From the NCBI GenBank assembly GCA_948537335.1, contig CAOUJG010000003.1:32856-96855 (forward strand): 64,000 nucleotides of DNA, written 5' to 3'. Of the stretch, positions 46,073 to 55,061 are shown piece after piece. This DNA is from an uncultured Eubacteriales bacterium. Its GTDB lineage: Bacteria > Bacillota > Clostridia > Oscillospirales > Acutalibacteraceae. The position numbers were made by a program, and so were the translations under genes. How positions within the stretch are numbered: the stretch's first letter is position 1; each line of letters begins with the position of its first letter. Below the pieces are notes generated by a model. The model made no database searches. It saw only the letters and a program-made list of their open reading frames with translations, and was not told where the DNA came from.

Positions 46073-47113
46073 TTGCCGATTATAACGGAGTCCGACTTTG
46101 CCGCGCAGGTTAAGTCAAGCAACTTTAAAAACGCATATTTTATTTACGGGGAAGAAAAATATCTTGTAGCCCACTACACGCGGCTGCTTACGGATAAAAT
46201 CTTGCCCGGCAGGTGCAATAATTCTTTTAACCTGCAGAATTTTTCGTCTCCGGATCTTGACATAGACGCCCTAAACAGCGCGGTTGAGGCCCTGCCATTG
46301 ATGTCTCCTTTTAAGTGCGTGCGGATATTTGACTTGAACCTTGAGAAGGAGCCTCTAGACACAGTCAAAAAGCTAAAGGAGATTATCGCCGATATCCCCG
46401 AAACCACCGTTTTGATAATAAGTTTTCCTAACTTAAATTTAGATTTGAAGCGGTCTTCTAGGTTTTCTTCTTTTGTCAAATTTTTTGAAAAACATGGCGA
46501 AGTTTTGAATCTGCAGGCACTTAGCAAGCCTAAATTACAACGACAAATCATAAAATGGGCCGAAAAATTGTCTTGCACGCTTTGTGAGAAAAACGCGCAA
46601 CTTATTATCGACAAATGCGGAAATAACTTGCTGGTTCTTAAAAACGAGATTGAAAAGCTCTGTGCCTATGCGAACGGAGCTGAGATCACCTGGCAGATCA
46701 TCGATGAAATCGTGGTTTGCAACTTTGAGGCAAACGTTTTTGAGCTGACTAAAGCCATCATGGCGAAGAATTGTGACCGCGCCCTTGAGATTTTGGACAT
46801 TCTGCTCTTTAAAAAAGAGGAACCTATCGCCATTTTGGCCGTCATGGCTTCGAATTATATCGACATGTACCGCGTGAATGCGGCCTTGCAAAGCGGAAGG
46901 AGCATTCAGGATGTTGCTGAAATTTTTGACTACAAACGAAAGATGTTCCGGCTCGAAAATGCGCAGGCGCAGCTAAGATATAACGCTAATTTGAAGAAAT
47001 CTTTGCGGGGTTGCATCGACTTGCTGACTAAAACCGACGTCATGCTCAAAAGTTCTCGCATGGATCCTAAAATTTTGCTAGAAGAGCTTATTCTCAAACT
47101 TATTCTTTGTTAA
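46073..47113 (+). CDS. holA: DNA polymerase III, delta subunit
   Basis: 346 residues. The clamp-loader wrench subunit. The N-terminus NAYFIYGEEKYLV, the ALPLMSPFKCVRIFDL segment and the alpha-helical C-terminal collar domain (FELTKAIMAKNCDRALEILDILL...EPIAILAVMASNYI) are typical. Start is TTG 46073, one base after the comEC stop codon, with AGAGG about 10 bases upstream. The comEC-holA order is common in Firmicutes. Confidence 0.92.
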   Translation: MPIITESDFAAQVKSSNFKNAYFIYGEEKYLVAHYTRLLTDKILPGRCNNSFNLQNFSSPDLDIDALNSAVEALPLMSPFKCVRIFDLNLEKEPLDTVKKLKEIIADIPETTVLIISFPNLNLDLKRSSRFSSFVKFFEKHGEVLNLQALSKPKLQRQIIKWAEKLSCTLCEKNAQLIIDKCGNNLLVLKNEIEKLCAYANGAEITWQIIDEIVVCNFEANVFELTKAIMAKNCDRALEILDILLFKKEEPIAILAVMASNYIDMYRVNAALQSGRSIQDVAEIFDYKRKMFRLENAQAQLRYNANLKKSLRGCIDLLTKTDVMLKSSRMDPKILLEELILKLILC

Positions 47114-47131
47114 ATTTGTATTAAATTTATC

Positions 47132-47160
47132 TTGACTTCTTGAAATTATTGTGGTAAAAT
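47132..47160 (+). promoter_or_regulatory. Promoter of ppk2
   Basis: TTGACT (47132-47137), 17 bases, TAAAAT (47155-47160), about 29 bases before the ATG. A GGGGG site precedes the start. Confidence 0.75.
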
Positions 47161-47188
47161 ATCAGTATTATAAGAAGGGGGTAAAATT

Positions 47189-48100
47189 ATGAAACTGGAT
47201 GAGTACAAATTTGACGGGACGAAAAAATTTAAAATTAACGGGTTCGATACTAAAGCCAAGCATTTGACTACCGACAGGGAGATGGTGCTTGAGTCTAGCC
47301 TTTTGAACCTGAAGAAGCTTGGAATTATGCAGGATAGGTTCTATGCGCAGGGCAGCGAGGCTATCTTGGTTATTTTGCAGGCTATGGACGCTGGCGGCAA
47401 GGACGGCGCCATAAAGCACGTTATGTCTGGTCTTAACCCGCAGGGCGTGCAGGTTAGCAATTTTAAATCGCCTTCTAGCGAGGAGCTGGCCCATGACTAC
47501 TTATGGAGATGCATTAAAAATCTTCCGGAACGCGGCAAAATCGGGATTTTTAACCGGTCGTATTATGAAGATGTCTTGGTTGCTCGGGTGCATGAGCTTT
47601 ATAAAAATCAGAACTTACCTAGCAGATGCAAAACTCCGAAGATTTTTGACGAACGCTATGAGCAAATCGCGAATTTTGAAAAATATTTGTGGCAAAATGG
47701 CATTCGTGTGCTAAAATTCTTCCTTAATATATCTCGGGATGAACAAAAACGTCGGTTTCTTAAAAGAATTGACGAGAAAAACAAAAACTGGAAATTGTCG
47801 GATTCTGACGTGAAGGAGCGGCAATATTGGGACGATTATATGAAGGCATTTGAAGCGGCTATAAACAAAACTAGCACGCCGTATGCACCTTGGTATGTTG
47901 TTCCGGCGGACAAAAAATGGTTTGCTAGATTCTTTTTCTCTGAGATTTTGGTTAATACTTTGAACGACATTAACCCAAAATATCCGACTGTTACTAAGGA
48001 GAAAGAAAAGCTGATCGTCGCTTGCAAAGAATATCTTACTAACGAGGATGGTAAAAAATCTGCCGCAAAGACAAAATCAAAGTCAAAAACAAAAAAATAA
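47189..48100 (+). CDS. ppk2: Polyphosphate kinase 2 family protein
   Basis: 303 residues. Phosphorylates nucleotides with polyphosphate. Walker A-like LQAMDAGGKDGAIKHVMSG, GVQVSNFKSPSSEELAHDYLWR and Walker B-like FNRSYYEDVLVARVHE are the family core. WYVVPADKKWFAR near the C-terminus is also typical. The last about 20 residues are Lys/Ser-rich. Nucleotide preference (mono- or diphosphate) cannot be read with confidence. Own promoter and terminator. Confidence 0.92.
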   Translation: MKLDEYKFDGTKKFKINGFDTKAKHLTTDREMVLESSLLNLKKLGIMQDRFYAQGSEAILVILQAMDAGGKDGAIKHVMSGLNPQGVQVSNFKSPSSEELAHDYLWRCIKNLPERGKIGIFNRSYYEDVLVARVHELYKNQNLPSRCKTPKIFDERYEQIANFEKYLWQNGIRVLKFFLNISRDEQKRRFLKRIDEKNKNWKLSDSDVKERQYWDDYMKAFEAAINKTSTPYAPWYVVPADKKWFARFFFSEILVNTLNDINPKYPTVTKEKEKLIVACKEYLTNEDGKKSAAKTKSKSKTKK

Positions 48101-48117
48101 TTTGAGTCTATGAGTTT

Positions 48118-48160
48118 AAGTGTACACGCATGATTTTTGGGGTGTACACTTCTTGATTTT
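48118..48160 (+). terminator. Terminator of ppk2
   Basis: A perfect 10-bp stem, AAGTGTACAC (48118-48127) with GTGTACACTT (48142-48151), a 14-base loop, then a T-rich tail. Confidence 0.85.
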
Positions 48161-48239
48161 AATTATTTTTTGGTTGTTAATGTTATTTTTTGATTTTTTA
48201 TAGTATAATTTTAAAAAAGGTTTTGGTGATATTTTTAAA

Positions 48240-48758
48240 ATGTTAAGTAAATTAAAAAATATGGACGATAAGGTCGTTGTGAACGTCAAAAAATTGCATA
48301 GAGATAATCTTAATAAATTTATGGTAATTGTGACCAAGCTGGGTAATAATGGAATGGTTTGGTTTGCTGTTGCTGTGCCTCTTTTGTTTAACCGCGGATA
48401 CCGCAACGTGGGCGTTAAGATTATTTTGGCTTTATTGTTGAGTGGCTTTTTGGGCGAAGTTTTGATTAAGCATATTGTGGCGAGAGTTCGGCCTTCTAAG
48501 TTTTTATTGCAGGAGGAAATGCTCATTAAAGAGCCTATCACTTATTCTTTTCCTTCGGGGCACACTTCTTCTTCTTTTGCGGCCTCTTGCATGCTGGCTT
48601 CTTGCTTTGGCATTATATCTATTCCTGCTTTTGTTTTGGCTTTTTTGATTGGATTTTCTCGCGTTTATTTGCGGGTTCATTATCTTACAGACGTTTTGGT
48701 CGGAGCCGTTTTGGGCTCCTTTTGCAGCCTGCTTGTTAATGTTTTTATTCCGTTTTAG
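48240..48758 (+). CDS. PAP2-family membrane phosphatase
   Basis: 172 residues with about four to five helices. The phosphatase signature is complete: KHIVARVRP, PSGHTSS and SRVYLRVHYLTD. Likely substrates are undecaprenyl pyrophosphate or other lipid phosphates, so a role in recycling the wall lipid carrier is plausible but not shown. No strong ribosome site is visible before ATG 48240. A TATAAT lies at 48204-48209. Confidence 0.88.
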   Translation: MLSKLKNMDDKVVVNVKKLHRDNLNKFMVIVTKLGNNGMVWFAVAVPLLFNRGYRNVGVKIILALLLSGFLGEVLIKHIVARVRPSKFLLQEEMLIKEPITYSFPSGHTSSSFAASCMLASCFGIISIPAFVLAFLIGFSRVYLRVHYLTDVLVGAVLGSFCSLLVNVFIPF

Positions 48759-48763
48759 ATTTG

Positions 48764-48792
48764 TTGCTCTTGTTGGGGTTTTGTGATATAAT
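48764..48792 (+). promoter_or_regulatory. Promoter of ruvCAB and following genes
   Basis: TTGCTC (48764-48769), 17 bases, TATAAT (48787-48792) with TGA before it (extended -10). About 50 bases before ruvC. Confidence 0.7.
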
Positions 48793-48845
48793 TTATTTCA
48801 AATTTTATATTCTTTTTTTAGTTTTTAAAAGGGAGTTACATAATT

Positions 48846-49376
48846 GTGAAAATACTCGGGATTGACCCTGGCTACGCTATTGTTGGTTATGGAGCTATCT
48901 CTGCTGGGCCTAATAATAAGTTTTTGCCTTTGTGCTATGGTTCTATTTTAACCGAAAGTACTGCACCTTTTTGTGACCGATTGTTTAAAATATCTTGCGA
49001 TATGAATGAACTTTTGCTAAAGGTTCGGCCCGATGTTGTTGCTATTGAGCGACTTTATTTTCAGAATAACCGCAAAACCGCTATTGATGTTGCTCAGGCA
49101 CGCGGTGTAATTTTGCTTAGCGCGCGGAATTTGAATGTTCCCATTTTTGAGTATACCCCTTTGCAGATTAAAACTGTTGTTACGGGGTATGGCAAGGCCA
49201 AAAAGGCCCAGGTTATGAAGATGACTAAGCGATTGCTTTGTTTAGAAAAAATGCCTAAGCTTGACGATACTGCCGACGCTTTGGCTGTGGCGATTTGTCA
49301 CGCGCAGGCTTGCGGAACCGGCTTGAGGGCTAGCATGTTAAAAAGGAGTTACACATATAATGTTTTACAGCCTTAG
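48846..49376 (+). CDS. ruvC: Holliday junction endonuclease RuvC
   Basis: 176 residues. Resolves Holliday junctions together with RuvAB. ILGIDPGYAIVGYG carries the first catalytic Asp, VVAIERLYFQ the Glu, and DDTADALAVAICH the last acidic residues. GTG 48846 follows GGGAG at 10 bases. It overlaps ruvA by 17 bases. Confidence 0.95.
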   Translation: MKILGIDPGYAIVGYGAISAGPNNKFLPLCYGSILTESTAPFCDRLFKISCDMNELLLKVRPDVVAIERLYFQNNRKTAIDVAQARGVILLSARNLNVPIFEYTPLQIKTVVTGYGKAKKAQVMKMTKRLLCLEKMPKLDDTADALAVAICHAQACGTGLRASMLKRSYTYNVLQP

Positions 49377-49965
49377 AGGAAAGTTGATTGCTGTTGATGG
49401 CTTGAGCGTGGCTATTGAATGCGCTGGAGTTGGCTATAAGTGCAATGTTACGCAGAATACTTTAAATGAACTGCCTGCTATTGGCGAAGAAGTCTTTATA
49501 TACACGCATTTAAACGTGCGCGAGGACGCTATGGAGCTTTTTGGCTTTTTTAGTCTTAATGAGCTAAACTGCTTTAAGTTGCTCACTTCTGTTTCTGGAG
49601 TTGGGGCTAAGGTTGGCATTGCTATTTTGTCCACTTTGTCGGCTGCGCAGGTTGTTGCTGCTATTTCTTCTGGCGACTGCAAGCTTTTAACTTTGGCGCC
49701 TGGTGTTGGCAATAAACTGGCACAGAGGATCATTTTGGAGCTTAAGGACAAAGTTGCTAGCTCTTTGGCTCAGGTGAGCGCGAAGAATCCGCCTTTGGCT
49801 GCTAGTCGGGCAGTTTTTGGAAACTCGGCGGCCGCTATTGATGCGCTTTCTGTTTTGGGGTATTCTCGAGTTGAGGCTTTGGAGGCTGTTTCTAAATTTG
49901 ACGAGGCACTTTCGGTTGAAGATTTGATCAAAAACGCCCTAAAAACCATGGCTGGGGGGATATAA
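49360..49965 (+). CDS. ruvA: Holliday junction branch migration protein RuvA
   Basis: 201 residues. Binds four-way junctions and loads RuvB. The OB domain (FYSLRGKLIAVDG) is followed by helix-hairpin-helix motifs (LTSVSGVGAKVGIAILSTL; LAPGVGNKLAQRIILELKDK) and a C-terminal RuvB-interacting domain (ALSVLGYSRVEALEAV). AAAGGAG lies about 11 bases before the ATG. Confidence 0.96.
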   Translation: MFYSLRGKLIAVDGLSVAIECAGVGYKCNVTQNTLNELPAIGEEVFIYTHLNVREDAMELFGFFSLNELNCFKLLTSVSGVGAKVGIAILSTLSAAQVVAAISSGDCKLLTLAPGVGNKLAQRIILELKDKVASSLAQVSAKNPPLAASRAVFGNSAAAIDALSVLGYSRVEALEAVSKFDEALSVEDLIKNALKTMAGGI

Positions 49966-49968
49966 CCG

Positions 49969-50979
49969 TTGGAATTTGATTTTGAAAACAGAATTTTGGA
50001 CCCGGAGGAAACGCCCGAAGATTTCGAGGTGGAAAATCCTCTACGTCCCCGAACTTTGGCCGAATATGTTGGTCAAGATAAAGTTAAGGAAAATTTGTCG
50101 GTTTTTATTAAGGCCGCCAAAATCCGCAAAGAACCGCTTGATCACGTGCTTTTGTATGGGCCTCCTGGCCTTGGAAAGACGACTTTATCTGGAATTATTG
50201 CTAACGAAATGAACGTGAATTTTAAGATTACTTCTGGCCCGGCGATTGAGAAGTCCGGCGATTTGGCCGCTATTCTTACGAATTTGAACGAGGGTGACGT
50301 TTTATTTATTGACGAAATTCATAGGCTGCCCCGCACTGTGGAGGAAATTTTGTACCCGGCTATGGAGGATTTTTCGATAGATATCATCACGGGCAAGGGC
50401 CAGATGGCGACTTCGTACCATTTGTCACTGCCTCGATTTACTTTGGTTGGCGCCACCACCCGCGCTGGGCAACTTTCGGCTCCTTTGCGAGATAGATTTG
50501 GCGTGGTTTTGCGGCTCGAGATGTACTCCTCGCAGGAGCTTGCTAAGATTATTCGGCGAAGTGCTACTATTCTTGGCATAGATATCGACAACGACGGCGC
50601 TATTGAAATTGCCTCTCGCTCGCGCGGGACGCCTCGGATTGCGAACCGGATTTTGCGCAGGGTTCGGGACTTTGCCTTAGTTCAAAACCGTGAGAAAATT
50701 GATTTTAGCACAGCTAGAGTGGCGCTCGATAAGCTTGAGATCGATGAACTGGGGCTTGATGCTAACGACAGACGTATGCTCAAGGCGATGATTGAGTTTT
50801 ATAACGGCGGGCCCGTTGGAGTCGAGACTTTGGCTGCTGCTATTGGTGAGGAATCCGTTACCATTGAGGATATTTACGAGCCTTACTTGATGCAGATCGG
50901 ATTTATTAGCCGTACGCCGAGGGGACGAGTTGCCAATCGGGCAGCATATCTGCATTTGGGCCTTGAGCCTGTTGAATAA
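49969..50979 (+). CDS. ruvB: Holliday junction branch migration ATPase RuvB
   Basis: 336 residues. The AAA+ motor of RuvAB. LRPRTLAEYVGQ, Walker A YGPPGLGKTTLS, Walker B LFIDEIHRL, GATTRAGQLSAPLRDRFG and the winged-helix end (YLMQIGFISRTPRGRVA) are present. Start is TTG 49969 with a run of six G about 9 bases upstream, overlapping the end of ruvA. Confidence 0.97.
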   Translation: MEFDFENRILDPEETPEDFEVENPLRPRTLAEYVGQDKVKENLSVFIKAAKIRKEPLDHVLLYGPPGLGKTTLSGIIANEMNVNFKITSGPAIEKSGDLAAILTNLNEGDVLFIDEIHRLPRTVEEILYPAMEDFSIDIITGKGQMATSYHLSLPRFTLVGATTRAGQLSAPLRDRFGVVLRLEMYSSQELAKIIRRSATILGIDIDNDGAIEIASRSRGTPRIANRILRRVRDFALVQNREKIDFSTARVALDKLEIDELGLDANDRRMLKAMIEFYNGGPVGVETLAAAIGEESVTIEDIYEPYLMQIGFISRTPRGRVANRAAYLHLGLEPVE

Positions 50980-51011
50980 TTACTACTAGTTTGGGGAGAG
51001 TTTGACTTTTT

Positions 51012-52385
51012 ATGGGTAAGCTTTTTGGAACTGACGGCGTTCGTGGCATTGCTAACGTTGAATTAACTGCTGAGATTGCGATGAAAATCGGCAAAGCGGC
51101 GGCGAGCGTTTTGGTTAAGAACACACCGGGCAAGGCAAAAATTCTAATTGGGAAGGATACTCGGCTTTCGTGCGATATTCTTGAGGGGGCTCTGGTTGCC
51201 GGAATTTGCTCTGTTGGCGTGGACGTTGTTTGCTTGGGGGTTATTCCTACGCCGGCGGTCGCTTTTTTGGTTAAGAAATACTGCGCAAATGCTGGGATTA
51301 TGATCTCTGCCTCGCATAATTCTTTTGAATTTAACGGGATTAAAATATTTGGCGAAAACGGCTACAAACTGCCAGATAAGGTTGAATCTGTTATCGAAAG
51401 AATCGTGCTTAACGACGTGCCTATTGACGTTTCGGAGGTTAAGTACGCTGATTTGGGCACCCGGACTAACGCCGACCGCGCGATTGACGATTACATTGAG
51501 CATATTGCTTCGACCATTGACGCTGATTTGACGGGCTTAAAGGTTGCTTTTGACTGTGCTAATGGTACAGTTTCTCGGACAGCGAAACGGCTGTTTACTC
51601 GGCTTGGCGTTGAGTGTACCATTAAAAACTGCCGCCCGAATGGGACTAATATAAATAAAAATTGCGGATCCATGCATATGGAGGGCTTGGCGCGTTTTGT
51701 TAAGGAAAATGGCTTGGACGCGGGGATTGCTTTTGACGGCGACGCGGACCGCTGCCTGGCGGTTGACGAGCTTGGCAACATTGTTGATGGAGACTTCATT
51801 ATGGCCATTTGCGCGATGTCTTTGAACGAGCAGCGCAAGCTTGCCAAGAGCACCGTGGTGGGCACTGTCATGACTAACATTGGGTTTAACCACTTTTGCA
51901 GCGGGAATCAGTTGAAGTTTGTTGCCACGCGCGTTGGCGACAGGTACGTTCTGGAAGAGATGCTCAAAAATGGCTATAATTTTGGCGGCGAGCAGTCCGG
52001 GCATGTTATTTTTCTTGACCACTCTACTACGGGCGACGGTCAGTTGACGGCTGTTCAGCTTTTGAGCATACTAAAACGTAGCGGCAAAAAGCTTTCGCAG
52101 CTCGCCGGCGTCATGCAGAAGCTCCCTCAGGTCATGCTAAACGTTAAGGTGGACAATTTGGGCAAGCTGAAGTTTCACACCGACGAGGAGATTAAGAGCG
52201 CTATTGACCGCGTTAGCGCGAAGTTTGAACCTGGAAATGCTGATACGTGCGGTCGGGGGCGGATTCTTGTTCGAGTTTCGGGCACGGAGCCTTTGATTCG
52301 CATTATGCTGGAGGGCGAAAATTTGGATACGATTACCGTTTTGGCAAACGAGGTTGCTGATCTGGTGCGAAAACGGCTTTCTTAA
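51012..52385 (+). CDS. glmM: Phosphoglucosamine mutase
   Basis: 457 residues. Converts glucosamine 6-phosphate to glucosamine 1-phosphate for UDP-GlcNAc. LFGTDGVRG at the N-terminus, the phosphoserine loop MISASHNSFEFNGIK, the metal-binding DGDADR, the sugar loop GGEQSGH and the phosphate loop RVSGTEPLIR are present. No glmS or glmS ribozyme follows. It supplies the wall precursors used by the murE/murF products. Confidence 0.96.
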   Translation: MGKLFGTDGVRGIANVELTAEIAMKIGKAAASVLVKNTPGKAKILIGKDTRLSCDILEGALVAGICSVGVDVVCLGVIPTPAVAFLVKKYCANAGIMISASHNSFEFNGIKIFGENGYKLPDKVESVIERIVLNDVPIDVSEVKYADLGTRTNADRAIDDYIEHIASTIDADLTGLKVAFDCANGTVSRTAKRLFTRLGVECTIKNCRPNGTNINKNCGSMHMEGLARFVKENGLDAGIAFDGDADRCLAVDELGNIVDGDFIMAICAMSLNEQRKLAKSTVVGTVMTNIGFNHFCSGNQLKFVATRVGDRYVLEEMLKNGYNFGGEQSGHVIFLDHSTTGDGQLTAVQLLSILKRSGKKLSQLAGVMQKLPQVMLNVKVDNLGKLKFHTDEEIKSAIDRVSAKFEPGNADTCGRGRILVRVSGTEPLIRIMLEGENLDTITVLANEVADLVRKRLS

Positions 52386-52397
52386 AGGAGTTTTAAT

Positions 52398-53264
52398 TTG
52401 AGAGTTTCTGGTTGTTGGACTGATTTTGAGCTGATTGATACCTCTGCTGGCGAGCGGCTTGAACGTTGGGGCGATGTTGTTTTGATTCGGCCGGATCCGC
52501 AAATTATCTGGGATACCCCGAGGGAACATCCCCTTTGGCGCAATGCTCATGCTGTTTATCATCGTTCTCGCTCTGGTGGCGGGCATTGGCAAGCCTTTAA
52601 AAAACTTCCCGCAGTTTGGGATATCGGCTATAAGGGCTTGCGGTTTAATTTAAAGATGATGGGCTTTAAGCATACTGGGATTTTCCCGGAACAAGCCACC
52701 AACTGGGACCTTATTTCTGACAATATTCGCGCGCAAAAAAAGCCCTTTAAGATGCTCAACTTGTTTGGATACACTGGTGCTGCGACTTTGGCTGCAGCTG
52801 CAGCTGGCGCGAATGTCTGCCACGTGGATGCTTCTAAAGGGATGGTCAGTTGGGCGAGGGAAAACGCCTGTGCTTCGGGGCTTGCGGACAAACCCGTGCG
52901 CTGGATTGTGGATGATTGTGTAAAGTTTGTGCAAAAAGAAATTCGCCGTGGTAACCGATATGATGGGATTGTTATGGATCCGCCTTCTTATGGCCGCGGT
53001 CCTGGCGGCGAAGTTTGGAAGCTTGAGGATCAAATTTTTTCTCTTTTAAACTTATGTTGCGAGATTTTGTCGGAAGAGGCTCAGTTTTTTGTCTTGAATG
53101 CTTACACGACGGGGCTTTCGCCCTCTGTTATGCAATGTATGCTGAGTCTGACTTTTAAAAAGGCTTTTGGTGGGGCGGTCTTTGCCGATGAAATCGGCCT
53201 GCTGGTTACCGCTCAGGATATTGTTTTGCCGTGTGGTTCCACCGCCATTTGGCGGCGCGCGTGA
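52398..53264 (+). CDS. Class I SAM-dependent RNA methyltransferase (RlmI/RlmK-like)
   Basis: 288 residues. A Rossmann methyltransferase with SAM motif MLNLFGYTGAATLAAAAAGA (about 115-133) and catalytic motif DPPSYGRGP (about 193-201), the pattern of 5-methylcytosine or N2-guanine rRNA enzymes of the RlmI/RlmK/L group. No PUA domain precedes the catalytic domain, so the target is uncertain. TTG 52398 has AAAGGAG 7 bases upstream. It is embedded between glmM and ecfA1. Confidence 0.85.
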   Translation: MRVSGCWTDFELIDTSAGERLERWGDVVLIRPDPQIIWDTPREHPLWRNAHAVYHRSRSGGGHWQAFKKLPAVWDIGYKGLRFNLKMMGFKHTGIFPEQATNWDLISDNIRAQKKPFKMLNLFGYTGAATLAAAAAGANVCHVDASKGMVSWARENACASGLADKPVRWIVDDCVKFVQKEIRRGNRYDGIVMDPPSYGRGPGGEVWKLEDQIFSLLNLCCEILSEEAQFFVLNAYTTGLSPSVMQCMLSLTFKKAFGGAVFADEIGLLVTAQDIVLPCGSTAIWRRA

Positions 53265-53282
53265 ATTGGAGATTTTTATTTT

Positions 53283-54134
53283 ATGGAGAAATTTATTGAT
53301 GTTGTCGATTTGGAATTTAACTACGAAGAGGCCGATAGTGGCTGCAAAATCAACATTTTGGATGGCGTGAATTTAGAAATTAAAAAAGGCGAATTTTTGA
53401 CGATTCTGGGGCACAACGGCAGCGGGAAATCCACCCTGGCAAAGCATCTAAACGCGATGCTCACGCCCACGGCTGGCGACGTTTTTGTGCGCGGGGTCAA
53501 TACTAAGGATTCTTCGCGAGTTTACGATATTCGCAGCACCGTGGGGCTGGTTTTTCAGAACCCCGATAATCAGATTGTTGCGAGCATTGTAGAGGATGAC
53601 GTTGCTTTTGGGCCAGAGAATTTGGGGATTGCCCCGGAGGAGATTCGTGCCCGTGTGGATGGTGCTTTGCATGCCGTGGATATGTATGATTTCCGGAAGG
53701 AAGCCATTTATAATTTGTCTGGCGGGCAAAAGCAGAGAGTCGCCATCGCTGGGATCATCGCTATGAGGCCTTTATGTCTTGTGCTTGATGAGCCTACCGC
53801 GATGCTTGACCCCTTTGGGCGCGACGAAGTCATGCGTGTTATAAAAAAGCTAAACAAGGAATGCGGCATCACAATCGTTCTGATAACGCATTACATGGAC
53901 GAGGCCACCGATTCTGACCGGATTGTTGTGATGAGCGAAGGCAAAATTGTTAGAATAGGCGCGCCTTTGAGCATTTTCTCTGATGTCGATTTTTTAAAAA
54001 AGTGCCAGCTGTCAATTCCGCAATCTGTTGAACTTCTCCAAAAATTGAAGTCGCACGGGGTTCGCATCCCCTCTTTTGCCCTAAATGAGGACGAATGCGT
54101 TGATGTTTTAGCTCAATATTTCAGTCACCGTTGA
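53283..54134 (+). CDS. ecfA1: ECF transporter ATPase, EcfA1 type
   Basis: 283 residues. One of two ATPases of the shared energy-coupling-factor module for vitamin and metal uptake. Walker A GHNGSGKST, Q-loop QNPDNQIVASIVEDDVAFGPENLG, signature LSGGQKQRVAIAG, Walker B LCLVLDEPTAMLDP and switch His in LITHYMDEA. The NPDNQ Q-loop typifies EcfA1. TTGGAG lies about 11 bases before the ATG. No substrate-binding S component is nearby, as expected for a shared group II module. Confidence 0.94.
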   Translation: MEKFIDVVDLEFNYEEADSGCKINILDGVNLEIKKGEFLTILGHNGSGKSTLAKHLNAMLTPTAGDVFVRGVNTKDSSRVYDIRSTVGLVFQNPDNQIVASIVEDDVAFGPENLGIAPEEIRARVDGALHAVDMYDFRKEAIYNLSGGQKQRVAIAGIIAMRPLCLVLDEPTAMLDPFGRDEVMRVIKKLNKECGITIVLITHYMDEATDSDRIVVMSEGKIVRIGAPLSIFSDVDFLKKCQLSIPQSVELLQKLKSHGVRIPSFALNEDECVDVLAQYFSHR

Positions 54135-54185
54135 TTTACGAACATGCTTTTAACGGCATTCTTGAGTTTTAGGAGGATTTTTGCG

Positions 54186-55046
54186 ATGTCTCAGATCGAA
54201 GTGAAAGACTTGACATATGTCTACTCTACCGGCGCCGGCACGCCTAAGCGGGCCTTGAACTGCATCAACTTAACCATAAAAAAAGGCGAGTTTATCGGAT
54301 TGATCGGGCCCACTGGGTCGGGAAAGTCCACATTTGCTAAGCAGCTCAACGCACTTTTAAAGCCTACTTCTGGGGCTGTGCTTTTGGACGGAGTCGATAT
54401 TTGGCGAAACTCCCAAACAAACCCTGAATTTGCTAGAGGGGTGCGATTCAAAGTCGGCTTGGTGTTTCAGTACCCGGAATATCAGCTGTTTGAGGACACC
54501 ATCTATAACGACATCGCCTTCGGCCCCAAAAACATGGGCTTGTGCGACGCTGACGTCAAAGAAAAAGTCTTGGCGGCTTGCAAATTCGTGAATTTGGATT
54601 TAAACTTGTTGCAGAAGTCGCCGTTTAACTTGTCTGGAGGCGAAAAGCGAAAGGTCGCCATTGCTGGAGTTTTGTCGATGGACCCGGAAGTCTTGGTTTT
54701 GGACGAACCCACCGTGGGGCTTGATCCCTGCGCGCGCGAGTCGCTGTTGGAGCAACTTTACCGGTATCACAAGGAAAAAGATAAAACTATCATATTGATT
54801 TCCCACCGCATGGAGGATATCGCTAAATATTCCGACAGAGTCATCGTTTTGAGCAATGGAAACTTGGTTATGTTCGACTCTGCTGGGAATGTCTTTGGTT
54901 GCGATAAAATATTAAATGAGGCTGGGCTCAAAGTCCCGCAGATATGCTCTATCATGACTAAGCTTAAAGCGGGCGCCATTCCTGACTTGAACGACAAGGT
55001 TTTGACTGTGGATGGAGCCGTCACTGAATTGCTAAAATTTGTATAA
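54186..55046 (+). CDS. ecfA2: ECF transporter ATPase, EcfA2 type
   Basis: 286 residues. Partner of EcfA1. Walker A GPTGSGKSTFAK, Q-loop QYPEYQLFEDTIYNDIAFGPKN (typical EcfA2 YPEYQLF), signature LSGGEKRKVAIAG, Walker B LVLDEPTVGLDP and ISHRMEDIA. I chose ATG 54186 because AGGAGG lies about 10 bases upstream. An ATG 14 codons earlier would add a leader unlike the family. Confidence 0.95.
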   Translation: MSQIEVKDLTYVYSTGAGTPKRALNCINLTIKKGEFIGLIGPTGSGKSTFAKQLNALLKPTSGAVLLDGVDIWRNSQTNPEFARGVRFKVGLVFQYPEYQLFEDTIYNDIAFGPKNMGLCDADVKEKVLAACKFVNLDLNLLQKSPFNLSGGEKRKVAIAGVLSMDPEVLVLDEPTVGLDPCARESLLEQLYRYHKEKDKTIILISHRMEDIAKYSDRVIVLSNGNLVMFDSAGNVFGCDKILNEAGLKVPQICSIMTKLKAGAIPDLNDKVLTVDGAVTELLKFV

Positions 55047-55061
55047 AATGGGTGAGGAATT